NCBI GenBank assembly: GCA_033063855.1
Contig: CP093831.1
Location: forward strand, 24,676,001-24,740,000
Length of the DNA: 64,000 nt
DNA from: Smittia aterrima
Lineage: Eukaryota; Arthropoda; Insecta; Diptera; Chironomidae
Direction: 5' to 3'
Position numbers and translations under genes: made by a program. Under the pieces are notes generated by a model, which saw only the letters and a list, made by a program, of their open reading frames with translations, was not told the origin of the DNA and ran no database searches. Shown here in pieces: positions 33,630 to 43,611 of this stretch (position 1 is its first letter; the number at the start of each line of letters is the position of its first letter).

Positions 33630-34365
33630 GATTTCCAAGGAATTATATATAATTTATATATAAATTATAAATAATTTATTAGTTGACTTTTTCAATTACA
33701 ATATAAATATTAATATAAATATACAATTAATAGATTATATATAAATTATATATAAAATTCGTACAATTTCCATGCGAATTCCCTATTGAAAAATTGAAAT
33801 TATTTATAATATTTGTATAAATAGTATATATTTTATATATAAATTACATATAATTTATATAATTTTATAATAATATATTTGAACTGGTACAGGGGGTGGG
33901 ACTTTACTGGGTTAACTGGTCAGAAATGGATCCGAATCTATTTCTTTTGGAGTTAGAGCTTTCATTTGTTCACATGAAATGATTAGCTCGATACATGTAA
34001 GCAAAAAATCCCAAAAAATCCAAGCTTCACACATTGGATCCACCTCTGGTGAGCTCAAAGTGGAACTTCGTTATCTTTGGAGTTAGAGCATTGAGTTGTT
34101 CAGAAAAAATGATCAGCTGGTCAAGATAAAGCGATAAATTCCAGAAAATTCAAGCTATACACAGATTCTAATCTATATATGACCAGTTAACTCAGTAAAG
34201 TCCCACCCCCTATAACCAGTCCAACGGATGATTTTTATATATAATTTATATATAATTTATAATTTATATATAATTTGTATATATTTTATATATAATGGAA
34301 AAAGTCAACTTATAAATTATATATAATTTATATATAAATTATATATAGTTCCTTGGAAATCCCAG
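33630..34365. mobile_element. AT-only foldback element with nested repeat
   Basis: Opens GGATTTCCAAGGAATTATATA and closes TATATAGTTCCTTGGAAATCC, so the ends are inverted copies. Both arms (33645-33890, 34225-34350) are almost purely A and T, built from TATATAAATT units. Its ends match those of the foldback at 49994-50961 (GGATTTC-AAGGAA), so both belong to one family with different arm fillings. The centre, 33888-34222, is another inverted-repeat unit: CAGGGGGTGGGACTTTACTG on one side and its complement on the other. Confidence 0.65.
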
Positions 34366-34595
34366 CGTCCTAGGGTTAAAAATTTCTTTAATTGAGGAAT
34401 GAAATTCACATTCTCATCATTTGTCTCTATACTTTAACACAAAAAAGGAAGCCGATTAAAATATTCTAGAATAATCTTTCATGACGGAGTCCACCAAATG
34501 GCTTAGAGCAAATATTTTTCACTTTTTGCTCTCCATAGTTACTAAAAACGTTCGCAAAAAATTGAATTAAAGTCGAATTTTTGAAACGATTTTTA

Positions 34596-34600
34596 TCAGT
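34596..34600 (+). promoter_or_regulatory. Initiator TCAGT of secreted hydrophobic gene 1
   Basis: TTTTTATCAGTTTAGTCC followed by GTCAAGTTCTTAACAAGTC lies 39-43 bp upstream of the ATG. The same arrangement precedes the gene at 37368-38036 and, as TCACT, the relic at 36621-36781, so these genes share a core promoter and 5' UTR. Confidence 0.5.
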
Positions 34601-34638
34601 TTAGTCCCAGTCAAGTTCTTAACAAGTCAAAGTCCAAG

Positions 34639-35109
34639 ATGAGATTCTTCGTTGTCGTCGCATTCATTGCCATCATCGGTGCAGCTTCTGCTGCCGATCC
34701 AATTGTCGCAACTGTTGTTGGCGCTACTGGAAACGCTGTTACAGCTGTCAACGGTGCCATTCAACCAGCTCTTGTAACAGTTATAGGTGTAGTTCAAAAG
34801 TTACCTCTCGTCGGAGATGCTCTTTCAGGTGTTGTTAACACTGCTAGTGGTCTTGTCAACACAGTCGCTAATACTGCAACCGAAACATTGTTGCCCACTA
34901 TTACAAGCACTGTTGGCCAAGTTACTGGCACAGTTAATTCTGCTGTCGGAACTGTCTTGACCACATTGAGCACCATTGCTTCCACAGCTACAGGAGTTCT
35001 TTCCAGCATTCCAATCCTTGGACCAATTCTCGCAACAGTTGTTAATGCCCTCGTCGGACTTCTTACTAGTGTTCTCTCCATCGTCGGTGGACTTCTTGGT
35101 CAACTCTAA
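34639..35109 (+). CDS. Secreted hydrophobic Ala/Val/Thr-rich protein 1
   Basis: 156 residues, one exon. Signal peptide MRFFVVVAFIAIIGAASA, predicted cleavage before ADPIV. The mature protein has no Cys and no Trp and is made of loosely repeating V-N-T-x-x-G / T-V-G units (for example GVVNTASGLVNTVANTATET), ending in a strongly hydrophobic IPILGPILATVVNALVGLL. The pattern suggests amphipathic or beta-rich packing, perhaps a surface, silk-like or lipid-contact protein; I do not recognise the family. It shares its promoter and signal-peptide style with the minus-strand gene at 37368-38036. An AATAAA lies about 35 bp past the stop. Alone in a repeat-rich island, on the opposite strand to the IRs. 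Confidence 0.8.
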   Translation: MRFFVVVAFIAIIGAASAADPIVATVVGATGNAVTAVNGAIQPALVTVIGVVQKLPLVGDALSGVVNTASGLVNTVANTATETLLPTITSTVGQVTGTVNSAVGTVLTTLSTIASTATGVLSSIPILGPILATVVNALVGLLTSVLSIVGGLLGQL

Positions 35110-35539
35110 ATGTCTAATTATTTTGAAATTGAAAGATCTTAATCAAAATAAAAAGATTTTGAAAAATTAAAAATTCATTTCACTCATAAATACTTTAGCT
35201 GAGGAAGGATTTTCTAATTTAATTTGGGACCATTCATGTGGGATATCGAACTGAAAAAGTATTTCAATAACGAGTAACGTTATCGAACATATTTTTTATC
35301 GTCACAAGCAAAATTTTTGTTCAATCAGATGAAAACGAAATGTTCTAGAAGTTTCATACCACATTGATTCGAGACATATTAAAAGCTTTACTTAATAAAA
35401 GTAAAGGTGAAAATAGTTTCAACATAAATGAATGCCATCAAGTGGATTTATCATGATCAAAGCAATTTTTGAAATTCTTTTAATCTTAGCAATACACCCT
35501 TGATCAAGTTGAATCAAAATATCTGAAAATATTAAGAAA

Positions 35540-36582
35540 CAAGTGGCAGTAGAAGTTCGTACCGAACTTACTGTAGGGTTTTTCATCCGTCGGACTGGTT
35601 ACAGGGGGTTGGGCTTTACTGGGTTTACTGGTTCGAGGTTGAACCGAATATGGTCAACTCTGAGATTCTTTCACTTAACTAAAATAGCTGCCCTATTAAA
35701 AAGAACTAAAAAAAATCAAGGAGTTGCACGTCATAACCATCCTCTTTGAAGTGAGACTCGAGAGATTTGCAATCACGCTGTGCCTTTCCATATGCTCGCC
35801 ACGACTCTGTTCTTCCCTCATCCAGGCAAGCAAAATCCTTGAGTTTTGATGGTTTCATGATTTTCGATCTCTTCATGAAGTAGCCGAAAGCGAGGGACAA
35901 AGACAAAAGCATTTCTACGCAGAGACCGCGGAGGAAAGGCAACAAGGAAACGGACGCCTAATACAAGCCTAGGATTAAAAACCAGGAAAGGGACGCCAAT
36001 AAAGACGCAAAGACAAGGACGACAACGAAAGGGAAACAAGGGTAAACCGACATCGCGGAAAAACCGGTTGTAGGAACCCGAACAGCTGTCGGAACTCACA
36101 AAGTTTTAATACAAAGTGGAAGGGCTTCAAATAGAGCAAAACACAGAGTAAAATTTTTAGAAGTAAAATTTATTTTTAGCTGCATATGAAAGAATTTTTT
36201 TTTGTTGAATCTCTATAGCTGTCTAAAACAAAACAAAAGCTGCACATTTCATGTGAACAAATGAAAGCTCTAACTCCAAAGGAAAAAAGTTTCACTTAGT
36301 GCTGGTAAGAGGCCGACACAGATCTGGTCAGCTGTAAGATGCATGCACTTGATTTAACATGCTGATCAATTTTTGTGAACAAGTCACAGCGGAAATAGTC
36401 TTCCATTTTCCAGAAAAAATATTTTCAAACTAAAAATCGACTTTTTGTATTGAGATTCAAGGTTTTAGGCCCGTGGGCCCGATCCTGATAAGCTGACCTG
36501 AAATCCTCGCATTCGCGAGTTATCTCAGCCACGGAAGACGGACCACAGACTACGGAAAAAGCGCCACTATAGGGTGTACAAG
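35540..36582. mobile_element. MITE-like repeat, AAGTGGCAGTA family, copy 2 with foreign core
   Basis: Ends match copy 1 (ACAAGTGGCAGTAG ... GCGCCACTATAGGGTGT), and the flanking parts 35540-35700 and 36190-36582 are homologous to it. The core at about 35710-36120 is GC-richer than anything nearby and is absent from copy 1. On the minus strand part of the core reads like coding sequence (KDFACLDEGRTESWRAYGKA ... DGYDVQLLDFF then stop). This may be a captured gene fragment; no family was recognised. Confidence 0.55.
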
Positions 36583-36620
36583 TACTCTAAGAACTCCCCA
36601 TACAAGATCGCCAATTGAAT

Positions 36621-36781
36621 CTAATTGATGGCACTTGGAACAAGTCCTTCAGCAACATCGAGGGCTTTCCTTAGAAATGAAGCAGCTGGGGCTGTTTTGA
36701 ATTATTTTTTTTAGGTTTGAACAAAATATTCAACGCTGTGATGGCAACGAATGCGAGTGCGGCGACCACGAATAATTTCAT
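36621..36781 (-). pseudogene. Relic or mini-paralogue of the secreted hydrophobic family
   Basis: The first exon (36781-36736) is nearly identical to that of the gene at 37368-38036 (MKLFVVAALAFVAIT) and the upstream 200 bp are duplicated too. The splice donor is changed: CACAG/CGTTG instead of CACAG/GTAAT. After the conserved acceptor (AACAG/CCCCAG at 36691) a short open end reads PAASFLRKALDVAEGLVPSA then IN and stop, unlike the long sister. If spliced at the old borders it would be a 38-residue secreted amphipathic peptide. With a CG donor it is more likely a dead copy. Confidence 0.55.
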
Positions 36782-36784
36782 TTT

Positions 36785-37367
36785 GAATTCATTGGGAACT
36801 TGACTAAAGTGATAAAAAAAAACTATTTCAAAAAGTCGCTTTTATTCAAATTTCTAAAGAGGCTTTGAGAAGCGAAATTTATTTGCTAAAATACATCTGC
36901 GAGATGTCATCATCAGTTTCCGAATAATATAAGAAATACAAAAAAAAGTTAGATAAGAAATTTAAAATGTATTTTCAGTCTAAATTAAAGCAACCTCTAC
37001 TACTAAACTACTCTTATAGTCGAAAATTGAAAAAAAGAAACTCTTGAACATACATCTTAATGGCGATAAATCAAAAAACGAAGAAAGCTAGTGAACTCAG
37101 TTTTAGGCTGATTATTCAAAAGAAGCTTAATTTTGTAAAAACGAATATGAAAATGGCCGAAGTTTTGACAGCGTATACGTGACGAAGGTCACATATATAA
37201 TAAGAACTTGATCAAGTTTAATCAAATCAATGAAAAGAATTCTGTGAAAATATTTTTAAATAATATTATTTAAAAGCCAAAATAAATTAAATTTTTAAGT
37301 CTTCAGAAGCATTTTATTTCGATAAAAATCTTTCTATTTCAAAATGATTAGATATTTATCTCAATAA
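36785..37367. other. Duplicated promoter region and spacer
   Basis: About 36840-37010 is homologous to 38095-38210 plus 38937-38985, upstream of the next gene: shared GCGAAATTTATTTGCTAAAA, GATGTCATCATCAGTTTCC and CAGTCTAAATTAAAGCAA. This copy is an empty site for the MITE at 38211-38936. The rest is spacer with no coding signal. Confidence 0.6.
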
Positions 37368-38036
37368 TTACGAAACGAAGTTAACAAGTCCAAAAATGAC
37401 AGTAAGAATTCCAGCGACGATTGGTCCAACAAGTGGAATGCTGTTAACTTCTGCAACAATAACACCACCAATTGGACCAAGTGCTCCTCTAATTTGTCCA
37501 ACAGTATTTGTGACAGTGTTTCCAACATTTCCGACTACGTTTCCGAGTGCGTCTGTAGCATTTGAAACAGCTCCTCCGAGGCCAACAACGGCTCCTCCAA
37601 CGTTTGTGAGAGCATCATCAAGAGTGTTTCCAACACTTTCGAAAGTAGTTGCAAGTTTACCTGGAGTAAATCCTCCAACTGCTCCCAAAGTTTGTCCAAC
37701 AAAGTCTCCTAATCCTCCAGTAAGGTCTTTGACTGCAGTTCCAGCACTGCTAGCAACTGCTCTGAGTGTTGGGGCAAATCCATTTTTAAGGACTTCGGTT
37801 CCAACAGTGATATAAAATTCTTCGACTGTTTTGTTAAGTGCACCACCAACTCCTTGAACTACACCATTAAGACCGTTAACAAGTCCTCCAAGTGGATCGA
37901 TTTGTGGAACTGGAGTTGAATCAGCTGGGGCTATTTTAAAAGAAAATGTTTTAAGTTTGTACAAAATATTCATCGCAAAAATTAAATTACCTGTGATTGC
38001 AACGAATGCGAGTGCGGCGACAACGAAGAATTTCAT
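37368..38036 (-). CDS. Secreted hydrophobic Gly/Val-rich protein 2
   Basis: Two exons, 38036-37991 and 37930-37368, joined by a 59-bp intron; 202 residues. Signal peptide MKFFVVAALAFVAITA, then PADSTPVPQIDPLGG. The mature part has no Cys or Trp, with repeated G-x-V-x-N and VGN units (NVVGNVGNTVTNTVG) and a hydrophobic end (IPLVGPIVAGILTVIFGLV) closely comparable to IPILGPILATVV of the plus-strand sister. The intron is a multiple of neither frame nor stop, so reading through it also stays open; the AITA/PADS junction gives a clean signal cleavage and is preferred. Initiator TCAGT lies at 38073-38069. Function unknown. Confidence 0.8.
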   Translation of the reverse strand: MKFFVVAALAFVAITGNLIFAMNILYKLKTFSFKIAPADSTPVPQIDPLGGLVNGLNGVVQGVGGALNKTVEEFYITVGTEVLKNGFAPTLRAVASSAGTAVKDLTGGLGDFVGQTLGAVGGFTPGKLATTFESVGNTLDDALTNVGGAVVGLGGAVSNATDALGNVVGNVGNTVTNTVGQIRGALGPIGGVIVAEVNSIPLVGPIVAGILTVIFGLVNFVS

Positions 38037-38068
38037 TTTGAATTTGTTAAGAACTTGACAGGAACTAA

Positions 38069-38073
38069 ACTGA
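38069..38073 (-). promoter_or_regulatory. Initiator TCAGT of secreted hydrophobic gene 2
   Basis: Minus-strand TTTTTATCAGTTTAGTTCC followed by GTCAAGTTCTTAACAAATTC, about 33-37 bp before the ATG. It matches the start region of gene 1 nearly base for base although the two genes face opposite ways. Confidence 0.5.
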
Positions 38074-38210
38074 TAAAAATTATTAAGAAAAGTCTCTTTT
38101 ATTCAAATTTCTAAAGAGGGTTCGAGAAGCGAAATATATTTGCTAAAGAACATCTGCGTGATGTCATCATCAGTTTCCATATTGCTGAAAATAAAAAAAA
38201 ATACAAGGAA

Positions 38211-38936
38211 TAGGATCACTTTTTATCCATGAGACGTTTAAGCTGATTTTTTACTTATATCACTTCTGGAGGCTTTAACTTTCAATATACCGCTTGATGA
38301 AAAAAGCAAAAACATTAATGACTATATTTGTGATTTTTCTGTGTACTCAGAATTTCTCCGCGTTGCCTCTAACATAGTTTAATTAAGCACGTAAGTCAGC
38401 GACAAGATCTTTCTAAATATGAGACACTTTCGCGTCGCTAAAAAAAAAAGAAGCGAAACTTAAAAAATCCGTTAATTCGCAAGAAAGGCGGAAGCGACAA
38501 ATTTCGCATCCGTAGTTTTTAAAACGTAAACAAACAAAATCGAAATTTAATTAAAATGTGTTTTGTGGCAACCCAGTGAATTTACTTTAATTAACTTTTT
38601 ACTCGATTTTTGATTTCGATTTGTAAAACGTAAACAAACATTGCGAAAAAAAATCAACGGTTAATTTCAAAAAATATTTCGCATCACTCGATTCTTCTTC
38701 ACCACTCGATTTTTTTTTGTGTTTCGAAAGTTGCTTTGAAGCTAAGGCTATAAAAATTTAATTAAACTACGGACAGAAATTTTAATATAAGTTTCCGATG
38801 AAGAAATGTTTATTGTATCTAAAAAAAAATAAAACAAAAAATTAGCTGGTCAGGGAAGCCTGTAATTACAACACACCACAAAGTGTCTCATATTTAGAAA
38901 GAATTTTCGCCGTCTCATCAATAAAGAGTGATCCTA
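38211..38936. mobile_element. TA-flanked MITE with nested inner element
   Basis: Terminal inverted repeats TAGGATCACT ... GAGACG (left) and CGTCTC ... AGTGATCCTA (right), with TA at both borders, as in Tc1/mariner-type MITEs. The homologous spacer at 36900-37000 lacks it. Inside, a perfect 22-bp inverted repeat, CTTTCTAAATATGAGACACT and complement, at 38409-38430 and 38880-38901 marks a nested second element. No transposase. Confidence 0.7.
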
Positions 38937-39581
38937 TAAAATGTATTCTCAGTCTAAATTAAAGCAAACTCTGTTTGTACAAATGAAAGTATTAAAGAAA
39001 CTTTACGATCTTCGTAGTATTTTTTTGATATTCGAAATGTGGTTGAGATATTTGATTGTGATTGAAGCATAGTTGGCAACTTCTACTGTTTATATAATAA
39101 GAGAAAGGCAACAGTTCAATTAAATTTTGAATAAAAGCTTCTTCAGCATTCACTTCCACTTCGAAATATAATCCTGTCATCAAATACTTTTGATTGAGTA
39201 ACAAATGGGAGAAAAAAAATTGCTTTTGACGCTTTTGAAGCTATTTGTCATCACGAATTTTCAAGGTTTTGTTTTGTGACGAATCAATTAATAGTTTTAT
39301 TTTAAAGCAAAGGGTAAAGATTACATAATAAACGAACGCTAAAGTTTTGTGATCTTTGGAAAGTCGAGTTTTCAATAAAATTTAAAACGAAGTGTCAGCA
39401 CTATTCTTGACACGAAATAATTTTAGCAAGTGTTCATTGTCGTCATCGAAAAAGTTAAACAAGGTTTTGTTGATACAAATGAAAAAAGTTTTGCGTCGAA
39501 TTTTCATCAACGAAAACAAAAGTTTCAATTTTATTTTTTATAAGCTTTTTAAAGTATGATCAAGAAAAAATCCGTCGCTCT
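38937..39581. other. Spacer, nothing recognised
   Basis: The first 50 bp continue the duplicated promoter region. Beyond that there is AT-rich sequence with one minus-strand frame (38992-39204) that has no recognisable motif or promoter. Confidence 0.5.
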
Positions 39582-39870
39582 ACACCAAGGGAAAAATACG
39601 TAACTGCAGTAAAAGTGTGATTAAGTAAAACTTTTACTGCTTCAGTAAACCAAAATTCGACTTTTACTGCACACATTTACTGCACTCAGTCTGAACATGC
39701 TCAGTCTGACAATACTAGAAATGTCAAGATCCTCAGTTTTCACGCAAAATTAGAAAGGCTTTGCTTTATTTAATAGCTTTTCCCTTCCTAACACAATCCG
39801 AAATAAAAATTGAAATAACCTTGATTTATTGAAAAATCGGTTTACTGCAGTTATTTTCCCCTTGGTTCTA
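39582..39870. mobile_element. MITE with CCAAGGGGAAAA ends
   Basis: Left end ACACCAAGGGAAAAATACGT and right end ATTTTCCCCTTGGTTCTA are inverted copies, each followed inward by TAACTGCAGTAAA or its complement. TTTACTGC units recur in the interior. About 290 bp with no coding sequence. A CTA at each border may be the target duplication. Confidence 0.6.
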
Positions 39871-39871
39871 A

Positions 39872-40200
39872 TGTTAGACTTTTATTAGAAAAACGAAACT
39901 CATGGCTATCTATCATACTTGTAGAATTCTACGAGTATGATAGAAATAGTTTTCCCGTGCGGCTATGCCGCCTGTCGAAACGAATCTTTTCGAGTTTTCC
40001 AAAAGTTTTCTAAAACTTTACCTAAAGTTTCCAGAGTTTTTCCGAAATTTTACTAAAAGACTATTTTTAAATATAAAACTTCTCATGAACAAGTGATTCG
40101 GCACAATATAGAAATTCTTGACATTTTCTTTCGGGAGGAAAGAGAAAATCTTCTCGTTTTCATAAGTTTCAATGATTAACCTCTTGAAAGTCAAACATTT
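39872..40200. repeat. Segmental duplicate of 54253-54640
   Basis: Homologous along its length, with gaps, to the sequence 3' of IR copy J: GTTAGACTTTTATTAGAAAA, the GAATTCTA arms, the GCGGCTATGCCGCC hairpin with TTTTCGAG, and AACAAGTGATTCGGCACAAT. The downstream flanks of IR copies E and J therefore come from one duplication that also included their 3' exons (both have ILSIIIRT in M3's tail). The hairpin part (39948 onwards) is a fragment of the Helitron described at 49906. Confidence 0.7.
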
Positions 40201-42282
40201 TCAATCATTTAACGGCAACGAGAAACGAATTGTTGTTTGAATGATAGCTGTTCTGATAATTATACTTAGAATAAAGAAAATCCACTCAAGAAAGAAGGAG
40301 ATCACGGCAATTGCAACAAAGAAAAGCCAAACTTGAAAACTTGTGCTCAAGTCGTGCAAAGTCAAAACTTTTGGACCGTCATCGATTGGCCCTATTCGAA
40401 ATTTTGTTTCATCTCGAACAATTTTTCCAATAATTCCTGCTTCGAACAACCGAGCAATCATTTCGTTGTAAGGTTCGTACATGAAATCGAACTTTTTAAA
40501 TGCCAAACCAACTGTTGCGTAAAAGATAATTTTCGCTCGAGATAGTGGACTGTGGACTATCAAAATTTGATTGTTTCGTTGTTGTACAGATGTAACTTTT
40601 ATTCGTTCTTTAACAATGCAATAAAATGAGAAAACCCTAAAAATAGAACAGTTTGTATGAGTTTCTTGCGATTTGTACGAGTGAAATTTATGAATATTAC
40701 CGAAGTAGTTCCTGGACTCAAGCTTCGGGTATAACAAATGTTTTCAGTTCGAAATAAAGAGTTTCATGTCCTATTTGATAAAGTCTAACGTTAATTAATG
40801 TTTTCTTGATTGATTTAATTAATATTACCATGAGTAATCACGATTTAAAAAGTTTAAAATAATATTTACGATGTGTCTCGTACGAGCGTCAAATGACAAG
40901 TGACTTGCAAATTAAAATGTGGTGAATAGAAGATTCCTTATGACGTCACTTCAACATTTTAACGAAAATTTAAATAAGATTTGTTATTGACAGTTGCGTG
41001 TTGTAAACTGATTAAAATCTTCAGTTTGCTGACGCAAACACCAACTAAATCTGTTCCGAAAATTTCCTCAAGAATCTTTGGCTGAAGCTCCTCATTGTCG
41101 TTTCTATATTGGAGATAATTCTTCACATTAACGTCATAGAGGAAGAATGCTCGTTTGGATCCGACTGGTAGAAGTTCGTTCAGATGGGAAATGTAAGTAC
41201 CCTTTGTTGTTATTTTGGGCATATCATGCCTTCGCGCTTTAAGACTAAACGAAAAAATATCAAATTATGAACCTAGAACAGAAATTTGAAGATCAAACCT
41301 TTTATAGATTTCAGTATTTTCTAGGTGAATGAGTTCATTTTTGGATATATAAATATTGAAACCTTGATCGAAGAGATCGTTAATCGTCTTAACGATTGGT
41401 TTTCTCAACTCCTTCCGCATAAGATCAAACTGAACTCCTTGGTAAGCTGTCCTCATGATCAGACTGAACAGCAAGAACAACATTAGAAGATATCGAACAA
41501 AGTTTCTACTTGGCAATGCCATTTGACTTCCACCGAACCATCCGATCCTGTTGAAAATTTGAAATATCAAAAAGTAATTGATCGCTTCAATAACTTACGC
41601 CATGTTCATCAAAGGAGATTGAACGTTGGATCCACAGACAAAATCTCGAATTTCTTTCGGAACAAACTTGAGAACAATGATCGTGACAACTCCTGCCAAG
41701 AACGTGATGATCATCCAGAACCAAGTGTCGTAATCGAAAGGTAGAAAGAGTTTCTCGAACGGAGTGTAGAGCTCGCCAGGAGGGATCAGGAAAATGTCGC
41801 GTTTTGTTGAAACAGGATGAGTCAGAATTATATAGATCTTGGGGCCATATGATTTACGAGGCGTCAAGACGCGTAGCTCAACGTCGCAGTAGTTTGAATA
41901 GGTTGTCACTAAGTATTCCGACTTGAAGTTGAGTGAATCCGCTATTGCGTCGTTGATTTTTATATTTACTCACAAAAAACTCGGAACACGCCAAGTAAGT
42001 TTCACACAACACAACAGCCGATCGATTAACTTTATTTATATCGATCTTTGGGATCGTGCGCACTTGAAACGGAAAGTTCAAAGGTTTAACCTTCACAATG
42101 TCATTCACTAAATCTCGCAATTCGTTTGTTTTATTACCAACTATAATTATGTCGAATCTCTCATCATGTTTTACGTAATATTCGCTAATCACTTGATTGA
42201 TTCCAATCGAAACTAAACTTGATTCTCCACAAATTTCAAGAAAACTTTCAAATAAAAGAAGAAACAAAACGATTGTCTTCAT
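40201..42282 (-). pseudogene. IR copy E, degraded
   Basis: Start, signal peptide and the first 110 codons are open, then an internal deletion of roughly 120 codons joins FFVSKY to the KINDAIADSL region out of frame. M1 (WFWMIITFLAGVVTIIVLKF) follows in another frame, up to a normal donor. Exon 2 (about 41548-41300) is well preserved. Exon 3 begins with GTYISHLNELLPVGSKRAFF but is split at GTDLVG by a 526-bp insert; the remainder (40201-40513) is open through FSLPLND. Two independent lesions make it non-functional. Promoter motif still present at about 42345-42405. Confidence 0.85.
40514..41039. mobile_element. MITE-like insert in IR copy E
   Basis: 526 bp flanked by the direct repeat ACCAACT (40507-40513 and 41040-41046). 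The ends, GTTGCGTAAAAG and CTGACGCAAAC, form a short imperfect inverted repeat. Intact IR sisters serve as the empty site. No recognisable protein; a 7-8-bp duplication suggests a hAT-like or related non-autonomous element. Confidence 0.6.
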
Positions 42283-42344
42283 TTTAAGGCTGAAGAAATG
42301 AAAGTGAACCTCAGACAGCTAACACAAAAGTTCTGTCTAGAAAT

Positions 42345-42410
42345 CTTGTTTGATTGATCAGCAACATTTGTTATTAAATATTCAAATTCTCTGTTAGATT
42401 TTAACAAGAG
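42345..42410 (-). promoter_or_regulatory. Shared IR promoter block, copy E
   Basis: Representative of the block found upstream of every IR start: minus-strand AATATTTAATAACAAATGTT, GCTGATCAATCAAACAAG, and a conserved spacing of about 60-120 bp to the ATG. It includes an AT-rich TATA-like TATTTAATAA and a TGATCA palindrome beside ATCAATCA. Confidence 0.5.
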
Positions 42411-42566
42411 AATGAAACTCATCGCTCATGTGCGATTAAAAACATTTATGATTCTAGCTTTCTTGGAACAATTGATTCTGACTCAAGGATGATATATGGG
42501 TCACACGTTGAGCTCTACTGATGCTCAAACACAACAAATAGAAAACAACTTAATAGAAAACTTTTT

Positions 42567-42905
42567 TCAACCATTTAACGGCAGCGAAAAACAAATTGTT
42601 GTTTGAATGATAACAATTCTGATAATTTGTCGTAGAATAAAGAAAATCCATTCGAGAACGAAGGAGATCACGGCAATTGCGACAAAGAAAAACCAAACTT
42701 GAAAACTTGTGCTCAAATCGTAAAAAGTCAAAACTTTTGGTCCATCGTCTTCTGGTCTCATTCGAAATCTGTTTCATCTCGAACTAATTTTCCAACAATT
42801 CCTGCTTCAAACAATCGAACAATCATTTCGTTGTAAGGTTCAAACATGAACTCGAATCTTTTAAATGACAAACAAATTAAATCCGTCCCAAAAATTCCTC
42901 AAGAA
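42567..42905 (-). pseudogene. IR exon-3 fragment (3' half of copy F)
   Basis: Carries S2/M3 of an IR: ICLSFKRFEFMFEP-like sequence, then, after a one-base loss near 42767, PEDDGPKVLTFYDLSTSF, M3 (FQVWFFFVAIAVISFVLE) and CFSLPLNG stop. It breaks off at about 42905 where lectin-flank sequence begins. Exon 1 of an IR breaks off at 44431 on the far side of the lectin gene, so the two pieces are probably the ends of one gene. Confidence 0.7.
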
Positions 42906-42954
42906 TCTTTGTTTGTCGAAAGGCATCACAACTTGTCGTATTCAGTACGTTGGC

Positions 42955-43611
42955 TTGAATTCCAATGACATCAATTTGTAGTTTGTCATCTTATCAAACA
43001 TTTGAACACGAATATTCACATTAAGTTCAATGCAATATAAACAGCAATACTAAAATAGAACTCGCTTTGAACTCACTTCGCACGTTAGCTGTTATCTTAA
43101 AAATATTCCAGAGAAACGCAGAGAGATTAAAAATTCCAAGAAATTTGTGTTGCAATTGATTACAAAAATTGAATAAAAGCAAAAATAAACGACGAGTCAA
43201 ATCATTTTTTTTTATTTACAGCATTGGTTGAAGTTGAAAAATATTTAATCAATTTTGTAAGATTTCTTTGACTTTCACTAATCCCTGAAGCTGAATCAGC
43301 TCTGCTGAATTTTGGCTTAAAAAATATCAATTTGTAGCTTGTCATCTTATCAAACACTTTGAACTCGAATATTCACATCAACGTCAATCAAAACAAAAAT
43401 AGAACTCGCTCTGAATACTTTTATTTCATGATTACGTTTAGCAACTAGACTTTGGCTGTTATCTTAAAAAAAATATTCCAGAGAAACTCAGAGAGATTAT
43501 AAATTCCAAGAAATTTGTCTTGCAATTGATTACAAAAATTGAATAAAAGCAGAAATAAACGACGAGTCAAATCAGTTTTATGTTACTTGCAGCATTGGTT
43601 GAAATTGAAAA
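42955..43611 (+). repeat. Tandemly duplicated lectin promoter
   Basis: About 300 bp at 42960-43260 recurs at 43320-43611: GTCATCTTATCAAACA, ATTCCAGAGAAAC-CAGAGAG, CCAAGAAATTTGT and AAACGACGAGTCAAATCA, ending GCATTGGTTGAA. A partial third copy lies past the gene at about 44285-44430. The upstream copy has lost the ATG, so it is the remains of a tandem lectin gene duplication or a doubled promoter. Confidence 0.7.

Noticed and set aside
34794..35103. Minus-strand frames opposite secreted gene 1
   Set aside because: Produced by the repetitive GTT/ACT codons of the plus-strand gene; no start context or signal peptide.
38992..39204. Minus-strand 70-codon open frame
   Set aside because: No motif, signal peptide, splice context or promoter; surrounded by MITE-rich spacer. 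Could be chance.
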